This document shows positions 36,946 to 44,827 of a stretch of 64,000 bases of DNA, piece by piece; the stretch's first letter is position 1, and each line of letters starts with the position of its first letter. The stretch is from an uncultured Aquimarina sp. (lineage in GTDB: Bacteria > Bacteroidota > Bacteroidia > Flavobacteriales > Flavobacteriaceae): NCBI GenBank assembly GCA_947496705.1, contig CANMDW010000010.1:1-64000 (forward strand), given 5' to 3'. Both the position numbers and the translations under genes were made by a program. Below the pieces are notes generated by a model. The model saw only the letters and a program-made list of their open reading frames with translations, did not search any database and had not been told where the DNA came from.

Positions 36946-37014
36946 TCACGTTTGTGTGTGCAGATCCAACTTGTAAAACACAAGTAGTTTGAGATAAAAG
37001 AGTCTTGTTTTCAT
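36946..37014 (-). pseudogene. decayed duplicate of the T9SS gene's signal-peptide region
   Basis: An ATG at 37014 opens MKTRLFYLKLLVFYK and stops after 22 codons. It aligns codon by codon with the T9SS gene start (MKTKLFYFTLFVFCS) at roughly three of four bases, including the flanking TTTCAT/GAGAG context. Missense changes have destroyed the signal peptide core end and an in-frame TGA replaces the position just after the AQT codons. This is a relic of a tandem duplication, not a working gene. Confidence 0.7.
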
Positions 37015-37394
37015 GAGAGAGTTTATTTAAGTTAAGTTTTGTGTCAACTTCATTATAAACAACAGATTACCTATTATTGGGTTAAAAACAACAGGCCTAC
37101 ATAGCTCAATCTGGAAAGAATTATTTCAATAGTATGACCGCAATAAATATAGAGTATTTCATTAAGAAACAAAAAAATAAATCGTCATAAATTACTTACA
37201 ATCAAATAATTACGTTAAAACCGTATGGTTTTTAAGGGGTTTGTATCGATTTATATACTTAACAAAATATCTATTATAGTGAAATATTAAACACAAAAAT
37301 TCAGTCTTATTTAACATGTTGATTGGGTGTCCTGTCAATCATAATAAGGCATGAGAAATATAATACTAATGTGATGTAAGGTAGAAAAATCAAA

Positions 37395-37420
37395 AAGAGC
37401 TGTATGTTGATACAGCTCTT
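37395..37420 (-). terminator. intrinsic terminator downstream of the barrel gene
   Basis: Perfect 10-bp stem AAGAGCTGTA / TACAGCTCTT with 6-base loop. On the minus strand the stem is followed by TTTGATTTTT. The nearest upstream gene on that strand ends at 37698; a MITE lies between stop and terminator. Confidence 0.75.
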
Positions 37421-37448
37421 CTATAAAAAAATTTAGTTAACACCTATT

Positions 37449-37613
37449 TAGTGTCTGGTCGGAAATAGGCGGTTTTTATAATTTGAATTATTTTTGATGG
37501 GATTTTAATTTTCTTTTTTGACGCAGATGCCTTAGCATCAGGCGATAAAAAACAAATAAAAATAGCGCAAAAAGAAACAAATTTAATAGGGATATATTTC
37601 CGACCAGACACTA
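37449..37613. mobile_element. MITE-like element with 19-bp perfect terminal inverted repeats
   Basis: TAGTGTCTGGTCGGAAATA (37449-37467) and its exact complement (37595-37613) enclose 127 bp with no reading frame. TAGTTAA occurs just outside both ends (about 37433 and 37612), a possible target duplication. It seems to have inserted between the stop of the barrel gene and that gene's terminator. Confidence 0.82.
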
Positions 37614-37697
37614 GTTAATAAATCAAAAACTATACTACTTGTTTTTATGTATTGATTTTTTAAAAACACTCTGTAACTATACCCGCTCATTTATCGA

Positions 37698-38765
37698 TTA
37701 AAGGTCAAAACGTATTCCTAATGACACATTATTTTGTTCGGTCTCTGCGTTTTTGAAAACTGGTGACAGGTCATATTTAGCATAAATTGACATATCTCCA
37801 AAACCAATATAAGAACTTAACCCATATATCAAATCGCTGGTATTATAATCTCTTTTGATCTTGTCTTTAATCCGATCCCCATTTTCTTTGTACTTTAATT
37901 TTTGGCGTGTACTAATATTGGTCCCTACATATCCCCCTATGCCAATCCTAAACTTGCGGCCGGTATAATATCTTATACTATTTTCGGTCTCTCTTACCCT
38001 GGATGGACCAAATTCAAAATGAACCGGAATCACGATATGATCCATCCTAAATTTAGATTTATCCAATGCTACCCTAAATTCTTCTAATTCGGTTTGATTG
38101 CCATTTTCTACAAAATATCTGTTTTCTGTCGGTTTAAGGCCATTGGATTGATAGGAGACCCCATATTTGAACCTCAGAAAGTTAGAATTTTTAAAAACCC
38201 TTGTCTTCCATATCCATCCTAATTCAAAAAATCTACTTCCTGCAATCTTATAATCTGAATCATCCAATGATTGTCCGTCTGTAATTACATTATTAAATCC
38301 AAATGCCACTACCAAACCAGATGTAGTGCGCCTATCGTACTTTATCTTCCTTTCCTTCCCTGAGTTTACTCTTACACCAAAGAGAAGATCTCCATCATCC
38401 TTATCCTTAGCCCCAATACCAATCCAGATTTCCGGATCTTCTTGTATACTTTCCCATCCGTTACGATCCAACAATGCAATTTTATTCTCGATAATTGCTA
38501 ATCGATTTTCGATATTCAATGCATGATTTTTTGCAGCTTCTTCCTTGAGTTGTTGCGCTTCTTCCTTTGTAATTTCATTATTGACCAATCTTTCATTAAT
38601 TGCTTCTACTTCTTTTTTTAGCACCTCTTTTTCTGTATTGATAACGAGCTCTTTTTGCTCAATCAGTCGTTCTATTGCACTATTTTTATTTACTTCCTGG
38701 GCATTTAATAATTGTGAATAGATTGCCAGGGCCATCAATGTGGCTAGTGTAATGATTGTTTTCAT
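37698..38765 (-). CDS. hypothetical outer-membrane β-barrel protein with N-terminal coiled coil
   Basis: 355 residues. Signal peptide (cleavage after LLNAQ, about 23), a charged heptad region (about 28-95, rich in E/K/N) likely to form a coiled coil, then ~250 residues of alternating β strands ending in VSLGIRFDL with a C-terminal aromatic-hydrophobic strand as in barrels. The family is not named. It follows a sigma factor and an anti-sigma-like gene on the same strand, so it may be a target of that envelope-signalling pair. Confidence 0.75.
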   Translation of the reverse strand: MKTIITLATLMALAIYSQLLNAQEVNKNSAIERLIEQKELVINTEKEVLKKEVEAINERLVNNEITKEEAQQLKEEAAKNHALNIENRLAIIENKIALLDRNGWESIQEDPEIWIGIGAKDKDDGDLLFGVRVNSGKERKIKYDRRTTSGLVVAFGFNNVITDGQSLDDSDYKIAGSRFFELGWIWKTRVFKNSNFLRFKYGVSYQSNGLKPTENRYFVENGNQTELEEFRVALDKSKFRMDHIVIPVHFEFGPSRVRETENSIRYYTGRKFRIGIGGYVGTNISTRQKLKYKENGDRIKDKIKRDYNTSDLIYGLSSYIGFGDMSIYAKYDLSPVFKNAETEQNNVSLGIRFDL

Positions 38766-38837
38766 TGTTCTTGTGAATTTTGTTTTCCGTTACTCCCTCC
38801 CGTGAGGAGGGAATCCACGGCCTGATTGATGAATGAT

Positions 38838-39659
38838 TTAATGATCTCTTTCTACTACAGCAGTCTTAACCTTTTGAAAACCTGTTTTAAGCGCTTCAAA
38901 AACACGTTGTTTAAAAGTCTCATCTAGTTCGTTTTCTACATCTTGCAGAAGAGCTGATGCACTTACTGTACTGGATTTAAGTATTTTTTTTGTTGCAATT
39001 TCTCTTTGTGCTTCAAGCAATAACTGGTCGATTTCTTCATCGGTTACTTGAATATTATTTTTCTGAAGCTCTTTAATTTGAGCAACCACCCCAGCCACTT
39101 TATCCTCTATTATCAGAGAATCTATAGGTAAAACCTGATGCTTAATCGCAGTAGTTTTTTTATCATTTTCTACCAACACTGCATTGTGTTTACTATCCTC
39201 AAAAGCTGTTTTTACAATCACATCGTTAGATTCAATAATTTTTGAAGGAATATGATCCTTTTCAGGAAATTTATTTTCTTCTTCCGAAACAGACTTAACG
39301 ACTGTATCTTTATTCTTGCCGTAAACGATTGGGTTACTTTCTTCTATAGGTTTTTGTTTTATATCTTCATCCAAAACTATTTCTGTATGCTCTTTCTTTA
39401 TACTTTCCTCACTAGCCTCTACAATTTGAGTATCTTTTTGTGCTGAACCAGCATTGTAATTGCTGAATATTGAACCCATAATCAAAACCCCAATAAAAAT
39501 TGCCGCAATACTATACCACCATATCTTTTTATAATCTTTTGTTTGGTTTTGCTTATCATCTAGTTGGGTTGCTAATCGCTCCCAGGAATCATTTGAAGGT
39601 TGTATAGCGCGTTGCTCTAGCTTTTCCTTCATCTTTTCTTCAAATTTCAATGGCGCCAT
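38838..39659 (-). CDS. single-pass membrane protein, probable anti-sigma factor
   Basis: 273 residues: N-terminal cytoplasmic part (1-44, with SNDSWERLATQLDD), one membrane helix (about 46-65, WWYSIAAIFIGVLIMGSIF), then a long acidic/Lys-rich periplasmic part. The W-x-x-L-x-x-L-D motif before the helix is typical of proteins encoded next to ECF sigma factors in Bacteroidota. Its start overlaps the sigma gene by 20 bases. No zinc-binding anti-sigma motif is seen, so the anti-sigma call rests on position and topology. Confidence 0.7.
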   Translation of the reverse strand: MAPLKFEEKMKEKLEQRAIQPSNDSWERLATQLDDKQNQTKDYKKIWWYSIAAIFIGVLIMGSIFSNYNAGSAQKDTQIVEASEESIKKEHTEIVLDEDIKQKPIEESNPIVYGKNKDTVVKSVSEEENKFPEKDHIPSKIIESNDVIVKTAFEDSKHNAVLVENDKKTTAIKHQVLPIDSLIIEDKVAGVVAQIKELQKNNIQVTDEEIDQLLLEAQREIATKKILKSSTVSASALLQDVENELDETFKQRVFEALKTGFQKVKTAVVERDH

Positions 39660-40209
39660 TACTTATTTGATTTTGTTGGTTTAACTTTTGCTGTAGCATT
39701 TTTCTAGCTTTAAAGAGTTGAGATTTTGAGGTACTCTCTGAAACTTCAAGCATCTTAGCAATCTCACTATGTTTGTATCCTTCTACAGCATATAATACAA
39801 ACACCATTCTATATCCCTCTGGTAGATTATCTATCAATTCCTGAATCTGCTCTACTTCTAATTTTGTATGAATATTATTCCAGGATTCTTCAGTGTACTT
39901 TGTGATTTCTTCTGTAAAAAGGATTTGTTTTTCTTTTCTTAAAAAGGAAATGGATTCGTTAATCATAATTCTTCGTATCCATCCTTCAAAACTACCTTCA
40001 AACTTAAAATATTTCAAATTTAAGAATACCTTCAGAAAACCACTCAACATTACCTCTTCTGCAAAATGGATATCCCTTATATATCTTCGGCAAACACTTA
40101 GCATTTTGGGTGCATGCATTTCATATAATTGATGTTGTGCATCACGATGCTGCTTTACCGCTCTTTTGATGAGTTGTACTTCGTTTTTATAAAACTGAAT
40201 AACTTTCAA
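39640..40209 (-). CDS. ECF RNA polymerase sigma factor
   Basis: 189 residues. Region 2 (LYEMHAPKMLSVCRRYIRDIHFAEEV in parts: YIRDIHFAEEVMLSGFLK, FKFEGSFEGWIRRIMIN) and region 4 (LPEGYRMVFVLYAVEGYKHSEIAKML) are clear. Two CTATAGAC repeats 16 bp apart (40227-40234, 40243-40250) sit just upstream of the start and could be autoregulatory, which is speculative. First gene of a sigma / anti-sigma-like / barrel set. Confidence 0.92.
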   Translation of the reverse strand: MKVIQFYKNEVQLIKRAVKQHRDAQHQLYEMHAPKMLSVCRRYIRDIHFAEEVMLSGFLKVFLNLKYFKFEGSFEGWIRRIMINESISFLRKEKQILFTEEITKYTEESWNNIHTKLEVEQIQELIDNLPEGYRMVFVLYAVEGYKHSEIAKMLEVSESTSKSQLFKARKMLQQKLNQQNQISNGAIEI

Positions 40210-40335
40210 AATTAAAAATTAATTATCTATAGACTTTTATACCTATAGACGTGATTAAAAATAAAAAGGTTGCCTGAGTAGAAAAGTTTATTGTTTACGA
40301 TTTCAAGTTGGGGTGTTTAATTAATGAACTCGTCT

Positions 40336-41313
40336 TTACTTTTTGCGATCGATAACATAATGTACCATCATCCCAAGAGAAGACTTATATTCTGAATCAG
40401 GATATTCTGATAAAATTGAAAGTGCCTCTTCTTTAAACTTGTGCATTATTTTGACAGCATACTCAAGCCCGCCGGTAGTTTTTACAAAATCTATAACCTC
40501 TTTAACCCGTTTTTTATCTTTATTGTGATTTTTTACCGAATTAATAAGCCACTTCTTTTTTTCCTGAGTACAGTGGTTTAACGTATAAATAAGGGGAAGT
40601 GTCATTTTTTGCTCTTTGATATCGATCCCTGTTGGTTTACCTATAGCAGTATTGCCATAATCAAAAAGGTCATCCTTGATCTGAAAAGCCATACCAATTA
40701 ATTCTCCAAATTTTCTCATTCTTTGAACGTCATCTGCATAAGGAGATACAGAACAAGCTCCCAGACTACAGCAAGCTGCAATCAAAGTTGCAGTTTTCTG
40801 ACGAATGATTTCGTAGTAGATTTCTTCGGTAATATCTAAATTTCTGGCCTTTTCGATTTGCAACAGTTCTCCTTCGCTCATTTCCCTAACCGCTACAGAG
40901 ATGATCTTTAAAAGATCAAAATCACCAGAATCAATAGACAGCAATAACCCTTTAGACAATAAATAATCCCCAACCAGAACGGCTATTTTATTTTTCCAAA
41001 GTGCATTGATAGAAAAAAACCCGCGTCTTCGATTGGAATCGTCGACAACGTCGTCGTGAACCAAGGTAGCAGTGTGAATAAGTTCAATAACCGAAGCCCC
41101 TCGATATGTCCTTTCGTTTACGTCTCCGCCCGAAACCATTTTGGCCACCAGAAAAACAAACATAGGGCGCATTTGCTTGCCTTTTCGATTTACGATATAG
41201 TGGGTAATTCTATTAAGCAAGGCTACCTTTGAAGACATCGATTCTGAAAACTTTTGTTCAAAAAGTTCCATCTCATCAATGATCGGTAGTTTTATTTGCT
41301 CTACAACTTTCAA
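40336..41313 (-). CDS. polyprenyl synthetase (trans-isoprenyl diphosphate synthase)
   Basis: 325 residues. First Asp-rich motif HDDVVDD (86-92) followed by RRRG, and second motif FQIKDDLFDYG (Asp about 211-215). It elongates isoprenyl diphosphate, probably to the octaprenyl-type chain of menaquinone; chain length cannot be read from sequence alone. A near-consensus -7 (TATCTTCG) lies about 35 bases upstream. Confidence 0.93.
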   Translation of the reverse strand: MKVVEQIKLPIIDEMELFEQKFSESMSSKVALLNRITHYIVNRKGKQMRPMFVFLVAKMVSGGDVNERTYRGASVIELIHTATLVHDDVVDDSNRRRGFFSINALWKNKIAVLVGDYLLSKGLLLSIDSGDFDLLKIISVAVREMSEGELLQIEKARNLDITEEIYYEIIRQKTATLIAACCSLGACSVSPYADDVQRMRKFGELIGMAFQIKDDLFDYGNTAIGKPTGIDIKEQKMTLPLIYTLNHCTQEKKKWLINSVKNHNKDKKRVKEVIDFVKTTGGLEYAVKIMHKFKEEALSILSEYPDSEYKSSLGMMVHYVIDRKK

Positions 41314-41844
41314 TATGCTGTACTTGATTCTGTTTTCTTACTGCGAAGATAGCGTAAATAGTTTTTTCTTTGAAACCGATGTTGTTTATTAACTTTTAGT
41401 GAACTAAAGGAGGCAGAGCCGTCGAGGTATCGAACCAGAACCGTCCCGATAGCTATACAGGACTACAAGAATCAGGAAACAAGACTAAGGTTTTGTCCAG
41501 AGGGACTTGGTTCTAGTAATCTTGGCTCTTGTGATGAAAACCTAAATATATGTTAACACCCCAGACAGATCCTGCCTGGATCGGCAGCTACCGCTTACCC
41601 ATATCTTTTTAATAAAGAATTCTAAAGGAGAAGTAAAAGCTCCTTCCTCTGATAGGGGAAGCCTGACGGCAAACTACAGTGAGGCAGGATGGCACTGATC
41701 CCGATTAACATCAGGATCAGGGACGGATGGGGGTGCTGGTACTGCCTTTCTCTATAATCACTACTACCATGTAATCGCTACCCTCGCTGTCCCCGATAAC
41801 AATCAGTACCGATGTTGCTACGATCATGCACCTCTTCTTTTCTG
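41314..41844. other. 531-bp intergenic region with degenerate palindromes
   Basis: No gene supported. It holds degenerate direct words (CAAGAATCAGGAAACAAGACT near 41466), fragments of the GCCTGCC family (41571-41587, 41661-41687) and CCCGAT/ATCGGG-type palindromes (41446, 41700-41722, 41790-41815). This looks like a graveyard of short repeats. Confidence 0.6.
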
Positions 41845-42243
41845 TCATGTTAAAAAGTATAATGTCCTAGACCAGATATGTAGAAGAAAATACCTTAGAA
41901 ATACTATGGTTGACAACCGGGAAATGGTGCTAAACACAGTAAAAGCTTCAATTAAGGCAGTTTTATGCTCATTTAGGGCAGCTAGATCATCAAATAAGAC
42001 AGCTTTGTTCTCATTTAGGACAGCTAGATCGTCAAATAAGACAGTTTTAATGTCAAGTAAAGCATCTTTGTTCTCATTTAGGACAGCTTTAGTGTCAAGT
42101 AAAGCAGGTTTATTCTCATTTAGGGCAGCTAGAGCTTCAGCCGTGGCAGCAAAAAGAGCTTCCGTGGCATTAAAAAGTGTAGTTACCACAGGTTTGCCTG
42201 CAAGAACGGCATATATTTTGTTGCTACATCTATGTTTTTCCAT
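41845..42243 (-). CDS. possible heptad-repeat protein
   Basis: 132 residues, uncertain as a gene. Its centre is made of nine or ten 7-residue repeats with consensus (A/V)L-x-(E/D)-x-K-x (for example ALNENKP, ALLDTKA, VLNENKD, VLFDDLA), which would form a coiled coil, followed by a hydrophobic C-terminal segment. The repeats come from a 21-bp DNA minisatellite and stay in frame. The plus-strand frame over the same DNA is less protein-like (Ser/Arg-rich). It starts just beyond the rlmN terminator with no clear promoter. Confidence 0.35.
   Translation of the reverse strand: MEKHRCSNKIYAVLAGKPVVTTLFNATEALFAATAEALAALNENKPALLDTKAVLNENKDALLDIKTVLFDDLAVLNENKAVLFDDLAALNEHKTALIEAFTVFSTISRLSTIVFLRYFLLHIWSRTLYFLT
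41948..42157. repeat. 21-bp minisatellite, 10 units
   Basis: Ten contiguous 21-mers, each beginning TCA (the last ones degenerate), in two main types: TCATTTAGGACAGCTAGATC-like and TCAAATAAGACAGTTTTAAT-like, roughly alternating. There are no length changes, so a 7-codon period is preserved in every frame. Confidence 0.95.
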
Positions 42244-42254
42244 AGGGAAAAAAG

Positions 42255-42293
42255 AAAAAAGGGTTCAACTTTAATAAAGTTAAACCCGTTTTT
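42255..42293 (-). terminator. intrinsic terminator of rlmN
   Basis: Stem of GGGTT/AACCC plus AACTTTA/TAAAGTT, with A-rich and T-rich tracts on both sides; on the minus strand TTTTTTC follows. Lies 57 bp after the rlmN stop. Confidence 0.85.
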
Positions 42294-42349
42294 GTTCATT
42301 TACACAAAATATTGGATAGTGTTTCGGGGAATTCTATTGATTAAAGCAC

Positions 42350-43390
42350 TTAGGATTTATTGGCCAACTGGCCACAAGCTGCATCTATATCTTTACCTCT
42401 GCTACGACGAACGTTCACCACGATACCTCTGGCTTCTAATGCGTGAATATAACTATCTATTGCCTTATTTGATGCTTGTTGAAATTTTCCATCATCAATT
42501 GGATTATATTCTATTAAATTTACTTTGCAGGGAACATAAGAACAAAATTTGATAAGTGCATCAATATCTTCTTTTCGGTCATTAATTCCTTTCCAAACGA
42601 TATATTCATAAGTAATTCTATTTTTGGTTTTTGCATACCAATACTCCAATGCTTCTTTAAGATCAGAAAGCGGAAAGGTTTCATTAAATGGCATTATAGA
42701 TGTGCGTACCTCATCGATAGCAGAGTGTAAGGATACGGCCAGCTTAAACCTCACCTCGTCATCTGCCATTTTCCTAATCATCTTTGGTACACCAGAAGTG
42801 GATAGCGTTATTCTTTTGGACGACATTCCTAATCCTTCGGGAGAAGTAATTTTATCGATCGCCTTTATGACGTTATTATAATTCATAAGCGGCTCTCCCA
42901 TACCCATAAAAACGATATTAGATAGTGGGCGATTGTGGTATAATCTGCTTTCTTTATCAATAGCCACTACCTGATCGTAGATTTCGTCAGGGTTTAGGTT
43001 GCGCATTCTTTTTAAACGTGCTGTTGCACAAAATTTGCAATCCAGGCTACATCCTACCTGGGATGATACACAGGCAGTCGTTCTTGTTGGGCTTGGAATT
43101 AATACAGACTCAACGATTAGACCGTCGTGTAATCTCACCGCATTTTTTATAGTTCCGTCTGTACTGCGTTGCATTTGATCAACTCGAATATGATTGATAA
43201 CAAAGTTTTCTTCGAGCATTTTTCTGGTTTCTTTGGAGATATTGGTCATATCTTCAAAGCTATGTGCTCCTTTATTCCATAACCACTCATATACCTGATT
43301 GCCTCTAAACGGTTTATCTCCATTTTCTTCAAAGAACTGCCGTAATTGGTCTTTGGTCAATGCTCTTATGTCTTTTTTGTTGATCTTCAT
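42350..43390 (-). CDS. rlmN: 23S rRNA (adenine(2503)-C(2))-methyltransferase RlmN
   Basis: Radical-SAM methylase of 23S A2503 and some tRNAs. The 4Fe-4S cysteines are C114, C118 and C121 (CSLDCKFC); the mechanistic cysteines correspond to C107 (ACVSSQVGC) and C339 (AACGQ). I start at 43390 (MKINKKDIRAL, 346 residues). The frame opens at 43459, but a perfect -7 box (TACTTTTG, minus, 43398-43405) lies between, so the longer start would be untranscribed. The mRNA leader is therefore very short. Confidence 0.96.
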   Translation of the reverse strand: MKINKKDIRALTKDQLRQFFEENGDKPFRGNQVYEWLWNKGAHSFEDMTNISKETRKMLEENFVINHIRVDQMQRSTDGTIKNAVRLHDGLIVESVLIPSPTRTTACVSSQVGCSLDCKFCATARLKRMRNLNPDEIYDQVVAIDKESRLYHNRPLSNIVFMGMGEPLMNYNNVIKAIDKITSPEGLGMSSKRITLSTSGVPKMIRKMADDEVRFKLAVSLHSAIDEVRTSIMPFNETFPLSDLKEALEYWYAKTKNRITYEYIVWKGINDRKEDIDALIKFCSYVPCKVNLIEYNPIDDGKFQQASNKAIDSYIHALEARGIVVNVRRSRGKDIDAACGQLANKS

Positions 43391-43397
43391 ATTGCTG

Positions 43398-43405
43398 CAA
43401 AAGTA
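43398..43405 (-). promoter_or_regulatory. -7 promoter element of rlmN
   Basis: TACTTTTG matches TAnnTTTG and ends only 7 bases before the chosen ATG, implying an almost leaderless mRNA. Confidence 0.5.
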
Positions 43406-43475
43406 AAAAGATAAAACGGTACTATAGTTGTTGTTATGATTCTTTATCAAAAACTTCAAATGAGTTCAAAACAAA

Positions 43476-43499
43476 ACCCCCAATGGCACATCGGGGGGT
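43476..43499 (-). terminator. intrinsic terminator of the DUF2147 gene
   Basis: ACCCCC / GGGGGT stem with a 12-base loop, followed on the minus strand by TTTTGTTTTG, 27 bp after the stop. Confidence 0.75.
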
Positions 43500-43526
43500 A
43501 TCTTTAAATTTATATCTAAAAGTAGT

Positions 43527-44459
43527 TTACTCTTTTACTTTTTTCCATTCATGTACGCCTCCACTACCCTTGTATTTTACTTTAAGTACATTTATACGGT
43601 CTTCTTCAATCCATATAACGCAATCTGAAACTTTACCATCTCTTATATTAGTATATTTTCCGCCAGCATATTTATTTTCTCCTTTAGATTTTAATCCTTT
43701 CAGAATCACCAAACCTTCTACCTTTTGATTCTTGTCTTCTCCCTGGCATTCGTAACATACATCATCTTTTTCAGAATGGCGTAACATTTCTAAGATAGCG
43801 CCATATACCTTATCTTCGAGCATATATATTTGTACAATATTTATAGCAACACCGGTTTTTTTATCAAAAGTTTTCCATTTACCCAGAACAGGATTTGGAT
43901 CAAAAGAACCTAATAAATCATCTTTTAATTGAGCGTTAACAGAATTTTCTCCCAACCATATTTTGAACAATGCCTGCTTAAACTTGAGATCATTCATTGT
44001 ACCTAAAAGCTCTTTATTTTTATAAAGCGAAAGTTTGCCTCCTTTTTCATAAAGAATTTTAAAGATATCGTATTTGTATATCTCACCCGGAAGAAGTTCA
44101 AAAAAATCTCTAATCTGATCTTCCAACAGATAGCTATTACCATCTGTTGCTCTTTCCAATCCATTACGTATTATTTGTTTGAAATCCTCATTAACTATAG
44201 ACGACGTTATTTTGATAGTTAGTGACATGGTAGCATCTTTTTCTGCTACTTTTACTCCATCTTCGAGATCATCTACATCAAAATCCAGATCAAGATATAA
44301 CCCAATTGCGTATGAGTTATCATTTTCTCCTGCACCATTAAGCATTAATTCTACTTCATCAAAAACATCTGAATCATTAAACTGAACACTTCCTACCTTG
44401 GTCTGAGAGAATGAAAAAGTAGTAATAAAAATTATAAAGAAGTGTAATATTCTATCCAT
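43527..44459 (-). CDS. secreted protein with C-terminal DUF2147 domain
   Basis: 310 residues with signal peptide (about 1-18). The N-terminal ~165 residues are unrecognised. The C-terminal ~120 residues match DUF2147 (GKWKTFDKKTGVAINIVQIY, KVYGAILEML, CYECQGEDKNQKVEGLVIL, KYAGGKYTNIRDGKV). The usual DUF2147 protein is only the second half (~130-150 residues), so this is a two-domain version. Periplasmic or outer membrane; function unknown. Confidence 0.78.
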   Translation of the reverse strand: MDRILHFFIIFITTFSFSQTKVGSVQFNDSDVFDEVELMLNGAGENDNSYAIGLYLDLDFDVDDLEDGVKVAEKDATMSLTIKITSSIVNEDFKQIIRNGLERATDGNSYLLEDQIRDFFELLPGEIYKYDIFKILYEKGGKLSLYKNKELLGTMNDLKFKQALFKIWLGENSVNAQLKDDLLGSFDPNPVLGKWKTFDKKTGVAINIVQIYMLEDKVYGAILEMLRHSEKDDVCYECQGEDKNQKVEGLVILKGLKSKGENKYAGGKYTNIRDGKVSDCVIWIEEDRINVLKVKYKGSGGVHEWKKVKE

Positions 44460-44747
44460 AAGTCGGCTTTTAATTATTTTATTTGGAGGCTTATAACAAA
44501 AAAACGAAATTATTCATTAAAAATTATGCATATATCACATTCGCGTTCACTTTTTTTCGATAAAAAACCATTTTTAACGACATAATGCACTTATTTAGTT
44601 TACGGCAAAACCGTAAAAAGGACACGAAATTACTTATTTTTTATAAAAAAACGAATTTAACTTGTTAATTTTTAAAATAATTCGTTAAAAATCCACTTTT
44701 CACATAAAAAATAGGTCTTTAATTTTTTAATATACTTTCTGAATATG
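44460..44747. other. AT-rich upstream region of the DUF2147 gene
   Basis: No gene seen. Contains a short hairpin TTTACGG / CCGTAAA at 44599-44617 of unknown meaning; followed by inverted-repeat copy B. Confidence 0.5.
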
Positions 44748-44821
44748 AAGTGATTTAAACTTTTTTGCCTGTCTGCCTGGCAATCCAGGGTAGAATTGAA
44801 ATGAAAAAGTTTAAATCACTT
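44748..44821. repeat. AAGTGAT-ended inverted-repeat element, copy B (74 bp)
   Basis: Eighteen-base terminal inverted repeats (AAGTGATTTAAACTTTTT and complement). Its reverse complement aligns with copy A over the ends, TTCAATTCTACCC and the GCCAGGCAG..GACAGGC core. It lies 6 bp after the queA stop, in the opposite orientation to copy A relative to the upstream gene. Confidence 0.85.
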
Positions 44822-44827
44822 GCATGT

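Larger units (their letters stand above)
36837..37697. other. 861-bp gene-poor region
   Basis: No intact gene. It holds, in order, a decayed copy of the T9SS gene's 5' end (36946-37014), AT-rich DNA, a terminator (37395-37420) and a MITE-like element (37449-37613). Confidence 0.7.

Noticed and set aside
41948..42157. CRISPR or phage-tail repeat
   Set aside because: Units are contiguous 21-mers with no unique spacers, and there are no phage genes nearby.
41906..42274. plus-strand 122-codon frame over the 21-bp repeats
   Set aside because: Ser/Arg-rich and not protein-like; the open frame follows from the 21-bp periodicity. It also runs through the rlmN terminator.
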